Assembly (NCBI GenBank): GCA_028691095.1 | Contig: JAQUZZ010000006.1 | Location: 1 to 15,664, forward strand | Source: Alistipes sp. | Lineage (GTDB): Bacteria; Bacteroidota; Bacteroidia; Bacteroidales; Rikenellaceae | Reading direction: 5' to 3' | DNA length: 15,664 nucleotides | In this document: positions 1-6,754 of the stretch, piece after piece | Position numbering within the stretch: the first letter of the stretch is position 1 | How the letters are laid out: each line of letters begins with the position of its first letter | The notes under the pieces: generated by a model | What the model saw: the letters and a program-made list of their open reading frames with translations, nothing else | The model's database searches: none | What the model was told of the DNA's origin: nothing | Program-made: the position numbers and the translations under genes

Positions 1-36
1 TCAGTATTGTAAACCAAATATTTTTAAACAGACTCT
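1..36. repeat. 36-bp direct repeat, copy 1
   Basis: A 36-bp AT-rich block (9 of 36 bases are G or C) that is identical, base for base, to positions 92-127. It starts at the first base of the window, so the true repeat may extend further left. It contains GTATTGTAAAC at 4-14, which recurs at 95-105 and, with one extra G, at 41-52. Function unknown. Confidence 0.95.
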
Positions 37-53
37 TAATGTATTGGTAAACA

Positions 54-84
54 TAAAGATACAAAATTAAATCCAATTAAACAA
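54..84 (-). promoter_or_regulatory. candidate leftward promoter between the direct repeats
   Basis: On the minus strand, TTG (84-82) is followed after 20 bases by TATCTTTA (61-54). Bacteroidota housekeeping promoters have a -33 TTTG and a -7 TAnnTTTG spaced about 19-21 bases apart, so this differs at one base in each box. It would drive a gene beyond the left edge, possibly rodA, which commonly follows mrdA in this order. The call rests on motif match only. Confidence 0.4.
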
Positions 85-91
85 CTGATGA

Positions 92-127
92 TCAGTATTG
101 TAAACCAAATATTTTTAAACAGACTCT
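92..127. repeat. 36-bp direct repeat, copy 2
   Basis: Exact second copy of positions 1-36. It ends 4 bp before the mrdA stop codon (132-134), in the 3' flank of that gene. Its left boundary lies inside a 13-bp palindrome, ACTGAT-G-ATCAGT (84-96). The 55 bp between the two copies is unique sequence. There is no poly-U-tailed stem, so this is not an obvious terminator for mrdA. Confidence 0.95.
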
Positions 128-131
128 CAGA

Positions 132-1982
132 CTATTTTCGTTCTCTCTCATAGTAGGGGTAAGCGATTTGCAGGTTCTTCACATATTCCACCAATTCGGG
201 ACGACGGATCGTATCGGTCAGATAGAGCTCCGTAATCAGACTGGCAATCGGTGCCGCAGCCGTCGCGCCGAAGCGTCCATTCTCCACGTAGACCGACACA
301 GCAATCTTCGGGTTGTTTCGCGGGGCAAAGCAGAAAAAGGTACTGTGATCGGCGCCATGCGGATTCTGTGCCGTTCCGGTTTTGCCGCAGATCTCCAGCC
401 CCGGAACCATTGCAATCTTACCGGTTCCGCCTTCGTTCACCGCGCGATACATTCCCTCCACGATGGGCTCAAAATGACGGGGTTCGACCATCGTTTGGTG
501 ATCCTCATAGAAACGACTCTCGATCGAATCCCGATCATGAATCCGCTTCACCACATGAGGAATCCGATAATGCCCCCGATTGGCCACCGTTGCCACCATA
601 TTGGCCATCTGCAAAGGTGTACAGCCCAACTCGCCCTGGCCGATCGACAACGAGATCACCGTCAATCCGTTCCAGCGATTATGGTAGGCTTTATCGTAAT
701 ACTCGGCCGAGGGTACATTGCCGTTCAACTCACCCGTAAAGTCGCTTCCCAACTTGCGGCCGTATCCGAAACTACGGACATACTCAGCCCACCGATCAAA
801 CGCCTCCTCAATATCTTTATACTTCTTGTTCTCCAACAAATTACGAAACACGTAACAGAAATAGGCATTGCAGGAGTTCTGAATCGCTCCCGGCAGATCG
901 AGCGGAGAGTAGTGGGAGTGACACCCCACACCCCGTCCATAGGGATAGCCTCCATGACAGGGATAGCTCTGTGAGGGAACCAACAGTCCCTCCTGCAAAG
1001 CAATCAGCCCTTGCAACACCTTGAAGGTCGACCCGGGAGGGTAGGGTGACATCACCGCGCGGTTGTATAAGGGACGTCGCGGGTCGCGCAGCAACTTCAT
1101 GTAGTTGTTTCCTCGCTCTCGCCCCACCAATTCATCGGGGTCGTACGTCGGGCTGCTGGCCATCACCAAAATCTCACCGGTTGCCGGCTCAATGGCCACA
1201 ACACTCCCCACCTTTCCAGCCATCAACTCCTCGGCCAACGCCTGCAATCGCACATCAATCGTGCAGGTGATCGCAACCCCCGGTGCGGGCAACGTATCGT
1301 AGATTCCATCGGCATAGGAGCCTTTGGGAATACCGTGTACATCCACCATTTTGATCGTCACACCCTTCTCCCCACGCAACACCTCCTCATAGGCCTGCTC
1401 GATGCCGCTCATGCCGATATAGTCGCCCGGACGATAGTAGGGATTGCGTTCCAGGATGCGGTCATTGACCTCCCCCACATAGCCCAGCAGATTGCCGGCA
1501 ATTTTAGCGGGGTAGGAGCGCACGGTGCGATAGGCGGTAAAGAATCCCGGGAAGTTGTGCTCCTCCAGCCGCATCTTCACCTCCTTGGGAAGCTGTTTGA
1601 AGAGCACCGAGGCTCTTCGACGGGAGAAGTTCGACGCCTTCTGCAACTCTTTGCGAATCTGCTCGACGGTCACCCCTAAAATCCGGCTCATCATCACCGT
1701 GTCAAACGGACGCACCTCACGCGGAATCGCCATCAGGTCATAGGCCTCCTTGCTCTGCACCAAGAATTTGCCGTTGCGGTCATAGACTTCGCCCCGCGGG
1801 GGGTACTGCACCATGTAACGCAAGACATTGTTGTGTGCATTCATCTTGTAGGAGTCATCGATGACCTGAATATAGAACAGGCGCAACAACACGATGACCG
1901 CGATCACGATCACCGTTCCTTTAAGAATCTTTATGCGAGTCAATGAATCCACAATACGCTGACGTTTAACGGGACACCGCAA
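132..1982 (-). CDS. mrdA: penicillin-binding protein 2 (elongasome transpeptidase)
   Basis: Class B PBP that cross-links peptidoglycan during side-wall elongation, working with MreBCD and RodA at the inner membrane. Residues about 20-40 form one N-terminal membrane anchor. The dimerisation region follows (PPRGEVYDRNG, 61-71). The transpeptidase domain carries all three active-site motifs: STFK with nucleophile Ser318, SCN (370-372) and KTGT (534-537). At 616 aa the length is normal for Bacteroidales PBP2. The most upstream start is a TTG at 1982, overlapping the mreD end by 17 bp. In-frame GTG at 1952 or TTG at 1943 would leave the anchor intact and avoid the overlap, so the start is uncertain. 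It is the last gene of the purH-mre cluster inside the window and carries no damage. Whether rodA follows cannot be seen. Confidence 0.97.
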   Translation of the reverse strand: MRCPVKRQRIVDSLTRIKILKGTVIVIAVIVLLRLFYIQVIDDSYKMNAHNNVLRYMVQYPPRGEVYDRNGKFLVQSKEAYDLMAIPREVRPFDTVMMSRILGVTVEQIRKELQKASNFSRRRASVLFKQLPKEVKMRLEEHNFPGFFTAYRTVRSYPAKIAGNLLGYVGEVNDRILERNPYYRPGDYIGMSGIEQAYEEVLRGEKGVTIKMVDVHGIPKGSYADGIYDTLPAPGVAITCTIDVRLQALAEELMAGKVGSVVAIEPATGEILVMASSPTYDPDELVGRERGNNYMKLLRDPRRPLYNRAVMSPYPPGSTFKVLQGLIALQEGLLVPSQSYPCHGGYPYGRGVGCHSHYSPLDLPGAIQNSCNAYFCYVFRNLLENKKYKDIEEAFDRWAEYVRSFGYGRKLGSDFTGELNGNVPSAEYYDKAYHNRWNGLTVISLSIGQGELGCTPLQMANMVATVANRGHYRIPHVVKRIHDRDSIESRFYEDHQTMVEPRHFEPIVEGMYRAVNEGGTGKIAMVPGLEICGKTGTAQNPHGADHSTFFCFAPRNNPKIAVSVYVENGRFGATAAAPIASLITELYLTDTIRRPELVEYVKNLQIAYPYYERERK

Positions 1983-2472
1983 AAAAACGTTGACAGAAAT
2001 AGACCAAGCCGATAGTCACCAACGAACTCAGAACAATCCGAAGAAGCGTGATGTAGAAATAGTGGAACGACAGCGTCTCGAAGAGAAAAAAGGTCGCGCT
2101 GTGGATCAACACCAACACGGAGATATACTTGAGGAAACGTCCCTGTCCCAACCGGTGGACATTCGGAATACCCCCGTCATGCACCTCATCCTTGCCCAAG
2201 AGCAACAACAGCCACAACGGACGACAAAATGCCGTAAAGAGTGCGGCAATCGTATTGAGTCCGGCCGACGCCATAAAAAAGTCCATAAACACTCCCATGA
2301 CACCACTGAGCAACAACAGTCCCACCGCCGAGATCTCCATGGGCAGCAGAAGAATGAAAGCCACATAGATTAACGGATGGATGTAGACACTGATCTCGAT
2401 GCGACTGAAGACAAAGATCTGGAGCAACACCAAAAGGATGAACAGAAGGGAGTATTCCAAAAGTCGATACAT
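1966..2472 (-). CDS. mreD: rod shape-determining protein MreD
   Basis: Small integral membrane protein of the elongasome, 168 aa, the usual size. It is almost wholly hydrophobic, with about five or six predicted membrane segments, starting with residues 6-24 and 29-62. A short charged loop (about 94-112, KDEVHDGGIPNVHRLGQGR) lies in the middle. MreD sequences diverge strongly, so the identification leans on membrane topology, size and position between mreC and mrdA. Start is ATG at 2472. An in-frame TAA lies six codons upstream (2488-2490), which excludes a longer form unless a rare CTG is used. A 175-bp spacer holding a dispersed repeat separates it from mreC, whereas it touches or overlaps mrdA. 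Confidence 0.93.
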   Translation of the reverse strand: MYRLLEYSLLFILLVLLQIFVFSRIEISVYIHPLIYVAFILLLPMEISAVGLLLLSGVMGVFMDFFMASAGLNTIAALFTAFCRPLWLLLLLGKDEVHDGGIPNVHRLGQGRFLKYISVLVLIHSATFFLFETLSFHYFYITLLRIVLSSLVTIGLVYFCQRFFAVSR

Positions 2473-2496
2473 AAGCAGTAGAAAAAGTTAGGACGT

Positions 2497-2585
2497 AAGC
2501 ACCGCGTGCTATTTATGGGCAATCAACATATGGGGTATATCCAGCGTGTGGCCGTGACGGAAGGGTTCAATCATTCTGTGGGGTC
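2497..2585 (+). repeat. dispersed intergenic repeat, copy A
   Basis: Fills most of the mreC-mreD spacer. It begins AAGCAC-CGC-GTGCTATTTAT and ends around TGTGGGGTC. Positions 2497-2571 match the reverse complement of 4813-4886 (copy B) with six substitutions and one single-base gap by hand alignment. A weaker match exists at 11485-11570 (copy C). The element reads opposite to the operon transcript. Its leading palindrome AGCAC-CGC-GTGCT (2498-2510) lies 25 nt upstream of the mreD start codon. Nothing else recognisable fills the rest of the spacer (2586-2647). Confidence 0.85.
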
Positions 2586-2647
2586 TCTCCATTTCCAAGT
2601 CGTATCCCCTTGCCGATCCTCCGACGGCTCGCGCACAGCCTCCGATC

Positions 2648-3514
2648 TTAAGGTTCGGTCGGTGCGGTCTCCAGACTCTCTTCCAAGCCGTCGCGCTCCT
2701 GTTCGTAGAGATATTTTACGGTCAGCACATTGTTGAGCGCGGCAATCTTGGCGTGCAACTTCACCCGAATATCATAATAGGTGGCGTTGTTCAGTGCGTA
2801 ACTCTCCACCGTCCCGATCATCACATTGGGCGGGAAACGCGACGAGTAGGAGGTCGTCACAATCGTATCTCCGGCCTGCACCTTGGCATATTTGGGAATC
2901 TCCGAGAGCATCACATGTTCGTAGCTCACCCCATCCCAATAGACCGACCCAAAGAAATCACTCCCCTTGATCCGGCCACTGGTCTTAAAATTACGATTGA
3001 GCACCGACATACAGACCGAGAAGTGATCCGAACAACCAATCACATAACCCACGATCCCGCCATCGGCAATCACCGCCATATCGGGAGTGATTCCCTCTTC
3101 GATTCCTCGATTCAGGGTAATGTAGTTCTCCTGACGAATCAACGAATTATTAATCACCTCGGCCGACAGATAGGCATACTGCTGCAAAGAGGTATCCTGC
3201 AAGCAGCGATAAAGGGTCGAATCTTTCCGTATCACACTATCCGGAAGGGCAGGACGATGACGATACCCCTCCAGCTCGTTCTGCAAAGCGGCAATCTGCT
3301 GCATGAGCATGGTGTTTTCGTGTTTGAGATGCAAGTAGCTGTTCAACCCCGACATCTGCGAGTAGACTCCCCCCACCATGTAGTTGGAGGCGGTAATCAG
3401 TCGTGCCTTGGTGTAACTTGTACTCTGTGCATAGTAATGGATCGCAAAGGCCTCCAAAACGATGAACAGCAACACAAAATGGATTCGCTTGAGAAACAGA
3501 ATGAATTTAATCAT
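2648..3514 (-). CDS. mreC: rod shape-determining protein MreC
   Basis: Bitopic scaffold of the elongasome that connects MreB and RodA/PBP2 and is thought to activate PBP2. The 288 aa show the family plan: an N-terminal membrane anchor (about 10-29), a periplasmic coiled coil (about 55-85, SYLHLKHENTMLMQQIAALQ), then the beta-rich MreC core. The core includes NYITLNRGIEEGITPDMAVI (130-149), GGIVGYV (152-158) and GDTIVTTSYSSRFPPNVMIG (215-234). The tail after residue 270 is acidic and of low complexity. Start is ATG at 3514. In the transcript, a palindrome able to form a 5-bp hairpin ends only 3 nt before this ATG. It lies between mreB and mreD on the same strand and is surely part of that operon. 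Confidence 0.96.
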   Translation of the reverse strand: MIKFILFLKRIHFVLLFIVLEAFAIHYYAQSTSYTKARLITASNYMVGGVYSQMSGLNSYLHLKHENTMLMQQIAALQNELEGYRHRPALPDSVIRKDSTLYRCLQDTSLQQYAYLSAEVINNSLIRQENYITLNRGIEEGITPDMAVIADGGIVGYVIGCSDHFSVCMSVLNRNFKTSGRIKGSDFFGSVYWDGVSYEHVMLSEIPKYAKVQAGDTIVTTSYSSRFPPNVMIGTVESYALNNATYYDIRVKLHAKIAALNNVLTVKYLYEQERDGLEESLETAPTEP

Positions 3515-3517
3515 AAG

Positions 3518-3530
3518 AGCACAAGGTGCT
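3518..3530. promoter_or_regulatory. palindrome AGCAC-AAG-GTGCT next to the mreC start
   Basis: Perfect 5+3+5 palindrome followed by AT, as in the repeat copies at 2498, 4873 and 11486. It lies 3 nt upstream of the mreC ATG. The sequence beyond it (3531-3599) does not clearly match the rest of the repeat family, so this may be a decayed or partial copy (copy D). It could act as an RNA hairpin over the initiation region or as a protein-binding site; neither is shown. Confidence 0.6.
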
Positions 3531-3599
3531 ATGAAGGGTTATTCGCTTCGATGGTTTCACGATCGGTTCTCGCCCCAAAACGATGTGTCCCATACGCAT

Positions 3600-3630
3600 C
3601 TCTCCCTCCCGATCTTCTCGGGAGGGAGAG
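3600..3630. promoter_or_regulatory. strong hairpin in the mreB-mreC spacer
   Basis: CTCTCCCTCCCGA (3600-3612) pairs perfectly with TCGGGAGGGAGAG (3618-3630) around a 5-nt loop, a 13-bp GC-rich stem. On the transcribed minus strand no U-run follows, so it is not a standard terminator. It lies 37 nt after the mreB stop and could protect the upstream mRNA end, or cause partial attenuation or processing. A looser CTCTCC-type stem followed by the same GGTGAG-like flank occurs at 11610-11640. Confidence 0.75.
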
Positions 3631-3667
3631 GTGAGTCCTGCGACAAGCGTTCTGCTACCGCCATGCC

Positions 3668-4687
3668 CTATCGCATCAGGAAGGAGAAGCGATTGATATT
3701 CTTCAATGCGATTCCCGTACCACGTGCCACAGCACGCAGCGGATCCTCAGCAATATGGAACGGAATATTGGTTTTATCCGAGAGACGACGATCCAACCCT
3801 TTGAGCAGTGCACCACCTCCGGCCAGATAGATGCCGTTTCGTGCAATGTCGGCATAGAGTTCGGGGGGAACCATCTCCAACACCTTCATGATGGCCGCGT
3901 CAATCTTGACCAGCGACTTCTCCAAGGCATAGGCCATCTCGTTGTAGGAGATGTTGAGCACCGAAGGAAGCGAAGTCAGAATATTGGGTCCCGTCACCTC
4001 ATAATCCTCGGGTTCGGTCTCCAACTCCGAGAGCGCAGCGCCCACGGCGATCTTAATGTCCTCGGCCGTCCGCTCGCCGATTCGCATATTATGCTGCTGG
4101 CGGATGTAGGTCTGAATATCCTCCGTGAAGACGTCGCCTGCCACGTTGATGCTCTCGCTGCACACGATGCCGCCCAGTGAGATGCAGGCGATCTCGGTAG
4201 TACCTCCTCCAATATCGACCACCATGTTTCCTTCCGGAGCCTCGACGTCCAACCCCGCACCCAGTGCGGCGGCCATCGGCTCATAGATCATGTAGACTTC
4301 ACGTCCTCCGGCATGTTCGGCCGAATCGCGCACCGCCCGAATCTCCACGTTGGTCGATCCCGAGGGAATACAGATCACCATCTTCAGCGAAGGACTAAAT
4401 AGGCGACCATTGGTTTTAACCATTTTGATAAGCCCTCGCAACATGATCTCCGCTGCATTGAAGTCGGCAATCACACCATCCTTCAAGGGGCGAACGGTTT
4501 TGATGTTTTGATGGGTTTTCCCGTGCATCTGGCGCGCTTTCTTACCGATCGCCACGGCCTTCCCACTATGCTGGTCTAATGCCACAATCGAAGGTTCGTC
4601 CACTACGATCTTCCCATTGTTGATAATGATCGTATTGGCGGTTCCTAAGTCAATGGCCAGCTCTTGTGTCAATGAAAATAACCCCAT
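3668..4687 (-). CDS. mreB: rod shape-determining actin homologue MreB
   Basis: Bacterial actin that forms membrane-bound filaments and guides side-wall synthesis. With the chosen start it is 339 aa, typical for the family. Nucleotide-binding motifs are intact: phosphate-1 DLGTANT (13-19), phosphate-2 DIGGGTTE (158-165) and adenosine motif AGGGALLKG (289-297). The N-terminal MGLFS is the amphipathic membrane-contact start seen in Bacteroidales MreB. The open frame extends nine codons upstream to a GTG at 4714, but the ATG at 4687 gives the conserved N-terminus and is preferred. It follows purH after a 197-bp spacer containing a dispersed repeat and precedes mreC by 153 bp. The two widely spaced junctions are odd for such an operon. 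Confidence 0.97.
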   Translation of the reverse strand: MGLFSLTQELAIDLGTANTIIINNGKIVVDEPSIVALDQHSGKAVAIGKKARQMHGKTHQNIKTVRPLKDGVIADFNAAEIMLRGLIKMVKTNGRLFSPSLKMVICIPSGSTNVEIRAVRDSAEHAGGREVYMIYEPMAAALGAGLDVEAPEGNMVVDIGGGTTEIACISLGGIVCSESINVAGDVFTEDIQTYIRQQHNMRIGERTAEDIKIAVGAALSELETEPEDYEVTGPNILTSLPSVLNISYNEMAYALEKSLVKIDAAIMKVLEMVPPELYADIARNGIYLAGGGALLKGLDRRLSDKTNIPFHIAEDPLRAVARGTGIALKNINRFSFLMR

Positions 4688-4794
4688 AACAAACTCTAAT
4701 TTAACGGCATTCACCTTGCAGCGACTCCGTATCGTTTGATGATTTATCCGTTTGCCGTATCTCTCAGCCTTTCTGCCGAGTCGGTCGCTTTTTT

Positions 4795-4886
4795 AAGCAC
4801 CCCGAAAGGAGAATTGAATCCTTCCGTCACGGCCACACGCTGGATATACCCAATATGTTGATGCTAATAAATAGTACGCTGTGCTT
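4795..4886 (-). repeat. dispersed intergenic repeat, copy B
   Basis: Reading the minus strand, it begins AAGCAC-AGC-GTACTATTTAT at the purH stop codon (4887-4885) and ends GGGGTGCTT at 4795. About 74 bp match copy A (2497-2571) at roughly 90% identity by hand alignment, in the opposite orientation. In this copy the outermost six bases are inverted repeats of each other (AAGCAC and GTGCTT), which gives it a MITE-like look; copies A and C do not share that right end. The palindrome (4873-4885) has one mismatch. It sits in the purH-mreB spacer; the rest of that spacer (4688-4794) shows nothing recognisable. Confidence 0.85.
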
Positions 4887-6405
4887 AATGTTTGAAATGA
4901 CGCAGGCCGGTAAACAGCATGGCCATCCCGTGTGCATTGCAGTAGTCGATGCTCTCATGGTCACGGATCGATCCGCCCGGCTGAATCACGGCATCCACGC
5001 CCTCTTTATGAGCGATCTCCACGCAATCACCGAAGGGGAAGTAGGCATCCGAGGCCATCACCGCACCTTGAAGGTCGAATCCGAAACTCTTGGCCTTGGC
5101 AATCGCCTGCTTCAGGGCATCCACCCGCGAAGTCTGTCCGATGCCACTGGCGATCAACATTCCGTTCTTGGCCAACACGATGGCATTGCTCTTGGAGTGT
5201 TTGACAATCTTATTGGCGAAGATCATATCGTTCAGTTGCGCTGCGGAGGCTTGTTTCTCGGTGGCATAATGCGACTCACCGTCACGTCCCCCGACCTTCA
5301 GGTCGCGATCCTGTACCGCCACTCCGTTGAGCAACGACCGGAACTGTTTGGGACAACGGGAGGTATCTTTGAGTCGCAGGATGATGCGATTCTTCTTGCC
5401 TTGCAACGTCTCCAACGCCTCGACACTGTATGCCGGAGCCAAGATCACCTCGAAGAAGAGTTTGTGAATCTCCTCTGCGGTTTGGGCATCCACCTCACGA
5501 TTGCAAATCAGCACACCACCGAATGCCGACACCGGATCTCCGGCCAACGCATCCTGCCAAGCCGACAGCAAGGACGACCGACTGGCCACGCCGCAAGCGT
5601 TATTGTGTTTCATGATGACAAACGTCGGCTCCTCGAACTCCTCAATCAGATTGATTGCGGCATCAATGTCCAACATATTGTTGTAAGAGATATCCTTGCC
5701 GTTGAGCTTCTCGAACAACCGATCCAAGTCGCCGTAGAACTGAGCGCTCTGATGAGGATTCTCCCCATAACGCAACGCCACGGGGTGGTTCATGCTAATC
5801 TTAAAACTCTCCAGACTCTCTTTGCGGTTGAAATAGTTGAAGATGGCCGTATCGTAATGGGAGCTGACGTTGAACGCATGCGCAGCAAAACGACGACGCT
5901 GCTCCAAGGAGGTTGCAGAGTTCTGCGTCGAGATCAATTCATAGAACTCGGCATACTGATCGACCGACGGCACAATAATCACATCTTTGAAATTCTTGGC
6001 AGCGGCACGAATCAGGGAGATTCCTCCGATGTCGATCTTCTCGATGATTGCCTGCTCTTCGGCACCTGAGGCCACGGTTTGCTCAAAAGGATAGAGGTCA
6101 ACGATCACCGCGTCGATCTCCGGAATCTCGTATTGGGTCATCTGTGCGCCATCCTGTGTATTGTCGCGACGTCCCAAGATGCCCCCGAAAACTTTGGGGT
6201 GCAGGGTTTTCACCCGACCGCCCAAAATCGAAGGATAGCCGGTCAGGCTCTCGACCGAGATGGCTTTGAGACCCAGCCCCTCAATAAATGCCAAGGTGCC
6301 TCCTGTCGAATAAATCGTAACGCCGTCCTCCTCCAATTTACGAACGATCTGTTCCAATCCGTCCTTATAAAACACCGAAATCAGTGCACTTTTAATCTTT
6401 TTCAC
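4885..6405 (-). CDS. purH: bifunctional AICAR formyltransferase / IMP cyclohydrolase
   Basis: Carries out the last two steps of de novo purine synthesis: 10-formyl-THF-dependent formylation of AICAR, then ring closure to IMP in the cytoplasm. The N-terminal MGS-like cyclohydrolase domain holds STGGT (33-37), GGRVKTLHPKVFGGIL (63-78) and KIDIGGISLIRAAAK (123-137). The C-terminal transformylase domain has RYGENPHQ (212-219), the catalytic KHNNACG (266-272) and ASDAYFPFGD (451-460). The 506 aa match Bacteroidales PurH. The start is GTG at 6405; upstream in frame there is only TAA at 6423-6421 and no ATG, so the GTG start is well supported. It is the first gene of the cluster leading into mreB and has its own candidate promoter about 110 bp upstream. 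Linkage of purH to mreBCD also occurs in other Bacteroidales. Confidence 0.97.
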   Translation of the reverse strand: MKKIKSALISVFYKDGLEQIVRKLEEDGVTIYSTGGTLAFIEGLGLKAISVESLTGYPSILGGRVKTLHPKVFGGILGRRDNTQDGAQMTQYEIPEIDAVIVDLYPFEQTVASGAEEQAIIEKIDIGGISLIRAAAKNFKDVIIVPSVDQYAEFYELISTQNSATSLEQRRRFAAHAFNVSSHYDTAIFNYFNRKESLESFKISMNHPVALRYGENPHQSAQFYGDLDRLFEKLNGKDISYNNMLDIDAAINLIEEFEEPTFVIMKHNNACGVASRSSLLSAWQDALAGDPVSAFGGVLICNREVDAQTAEEIHKLFFEVILAPAYSVEALETLQGKKNRIILRLKDTSRCPKQFRSLLNGVAVQDRDLKVGGRDGESHYATEKQASAAQLNDMIFANKIVKHSKSNAIVLAKNGMLIASGIGQTSRVDALKQAIAKAKSFGFDLQGAVMASDAYFPFGDCVEIAHKEGVDAVIQPGGSIRDHESIDYCNAHGMAMLFTGLRHFKH

Positions 6406-6513
6406 CGTGTTATACCGTTTTTAATGAATTATTTTTTGATCGTTTCCAAGCTCTTTTCACGGCACATCTCTAGCGCATCGCCTTCTCACTCTATGCAAAT
6501 AGCTTGGATCGTA

Positions 6514-6521
6514 CAAAGATA
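6514..6521 (-). promoter_or_regulatory. candidate -7 box for purH-mre cluster
   Basis: TATCTTTG on the minus strand is an exact match to the Bacteroidota -7 consensus TAnnTTTG, about 110 bp upstream of the purH GTG. No TTTG lies at the usual 19-21 bp spacing; the nearest (6558-6555) is 33 bp away. It lies in the 349-bp divergent region 6406-6754, which otherwise is AT-rich and shows no gene. Confidence 0.5.
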
Positions 6522-6695
6522 GAAAAAAAAGAGAGTACGGATCATGAATTTTTACAAAAAGTTATCCTCCAACCCTCAATTCTTTGTTGTCCGAACCGTT
6601 CTCATGCAGTGCATAAAGTTGGCATCGAAAAAGTTCCTTTCCACTTATCTACACAAAGAACAACGCGAAGAAGCATAAAATATTTAAAAAAATTA

Positions 6696-6703
6696 TAAAT
6701 TTG
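6696..6703 (+). promoter_or_regulatory. candidate -7 box for gpsA
   Basis: TAAATTTG matches TAnnTTTG and lies about 50 bp upstream of the gpsA ATG, at the end of a very AT-rich stretch (6671-6703). No clear -33 TTTG was found at the expected distance. Confidence 0.45.
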
Positions 6704-6754
6704 TGGCAAAGTGTGGCTCGGATTTAGTGCCTTGGCCACAAAAAATCGTCTCTC

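Noticed and set aside
1..127. CRISPR array fragment (two 36-bp repeats)
   Set aside because: The 36-bp size fits CRISPR, but the 55-bp spacer is too long and only two copies are visible. The repeat is 25% GC with a degenerate third motif inside the spacer, and no cas gene is in view. Sequence to the left would be needed to reopen this.
168..974. Long plus-strand open frame opposite mrdA
   Set aside because: It is a shadow of mrdA, which has all catalytic motifs. Similar antisense frames opposite mreC, purH and pgi were rejected for the same reason.
2512..2640. Small peptide encoded by the repeat (frame GYIQRVAVTEGF in copies A and B)
   Set aside because: The peptide match only reflects nucleotide identity. 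Copy B has a TAG just upstream and no ATG, copy A runs on antisense into mreC, and in copy C the block is not conserved as protein.
4776..4789. Short palindrome CCGAGTCGG in the purH-mreB spacer
   Set aside because: A 4-bp stem around one base is expected by chance and has no U-tail or conserved partner.
6561..6653. DnaA boxes and possible origin near gpsA (TTATCCTCC, TTATCTACA)
   Set aside because: Only two imperfect matches to TTATCCACA in an ordinary AT-rich promoter region. There is no cluster and no dnaA or other origin-linked genes.
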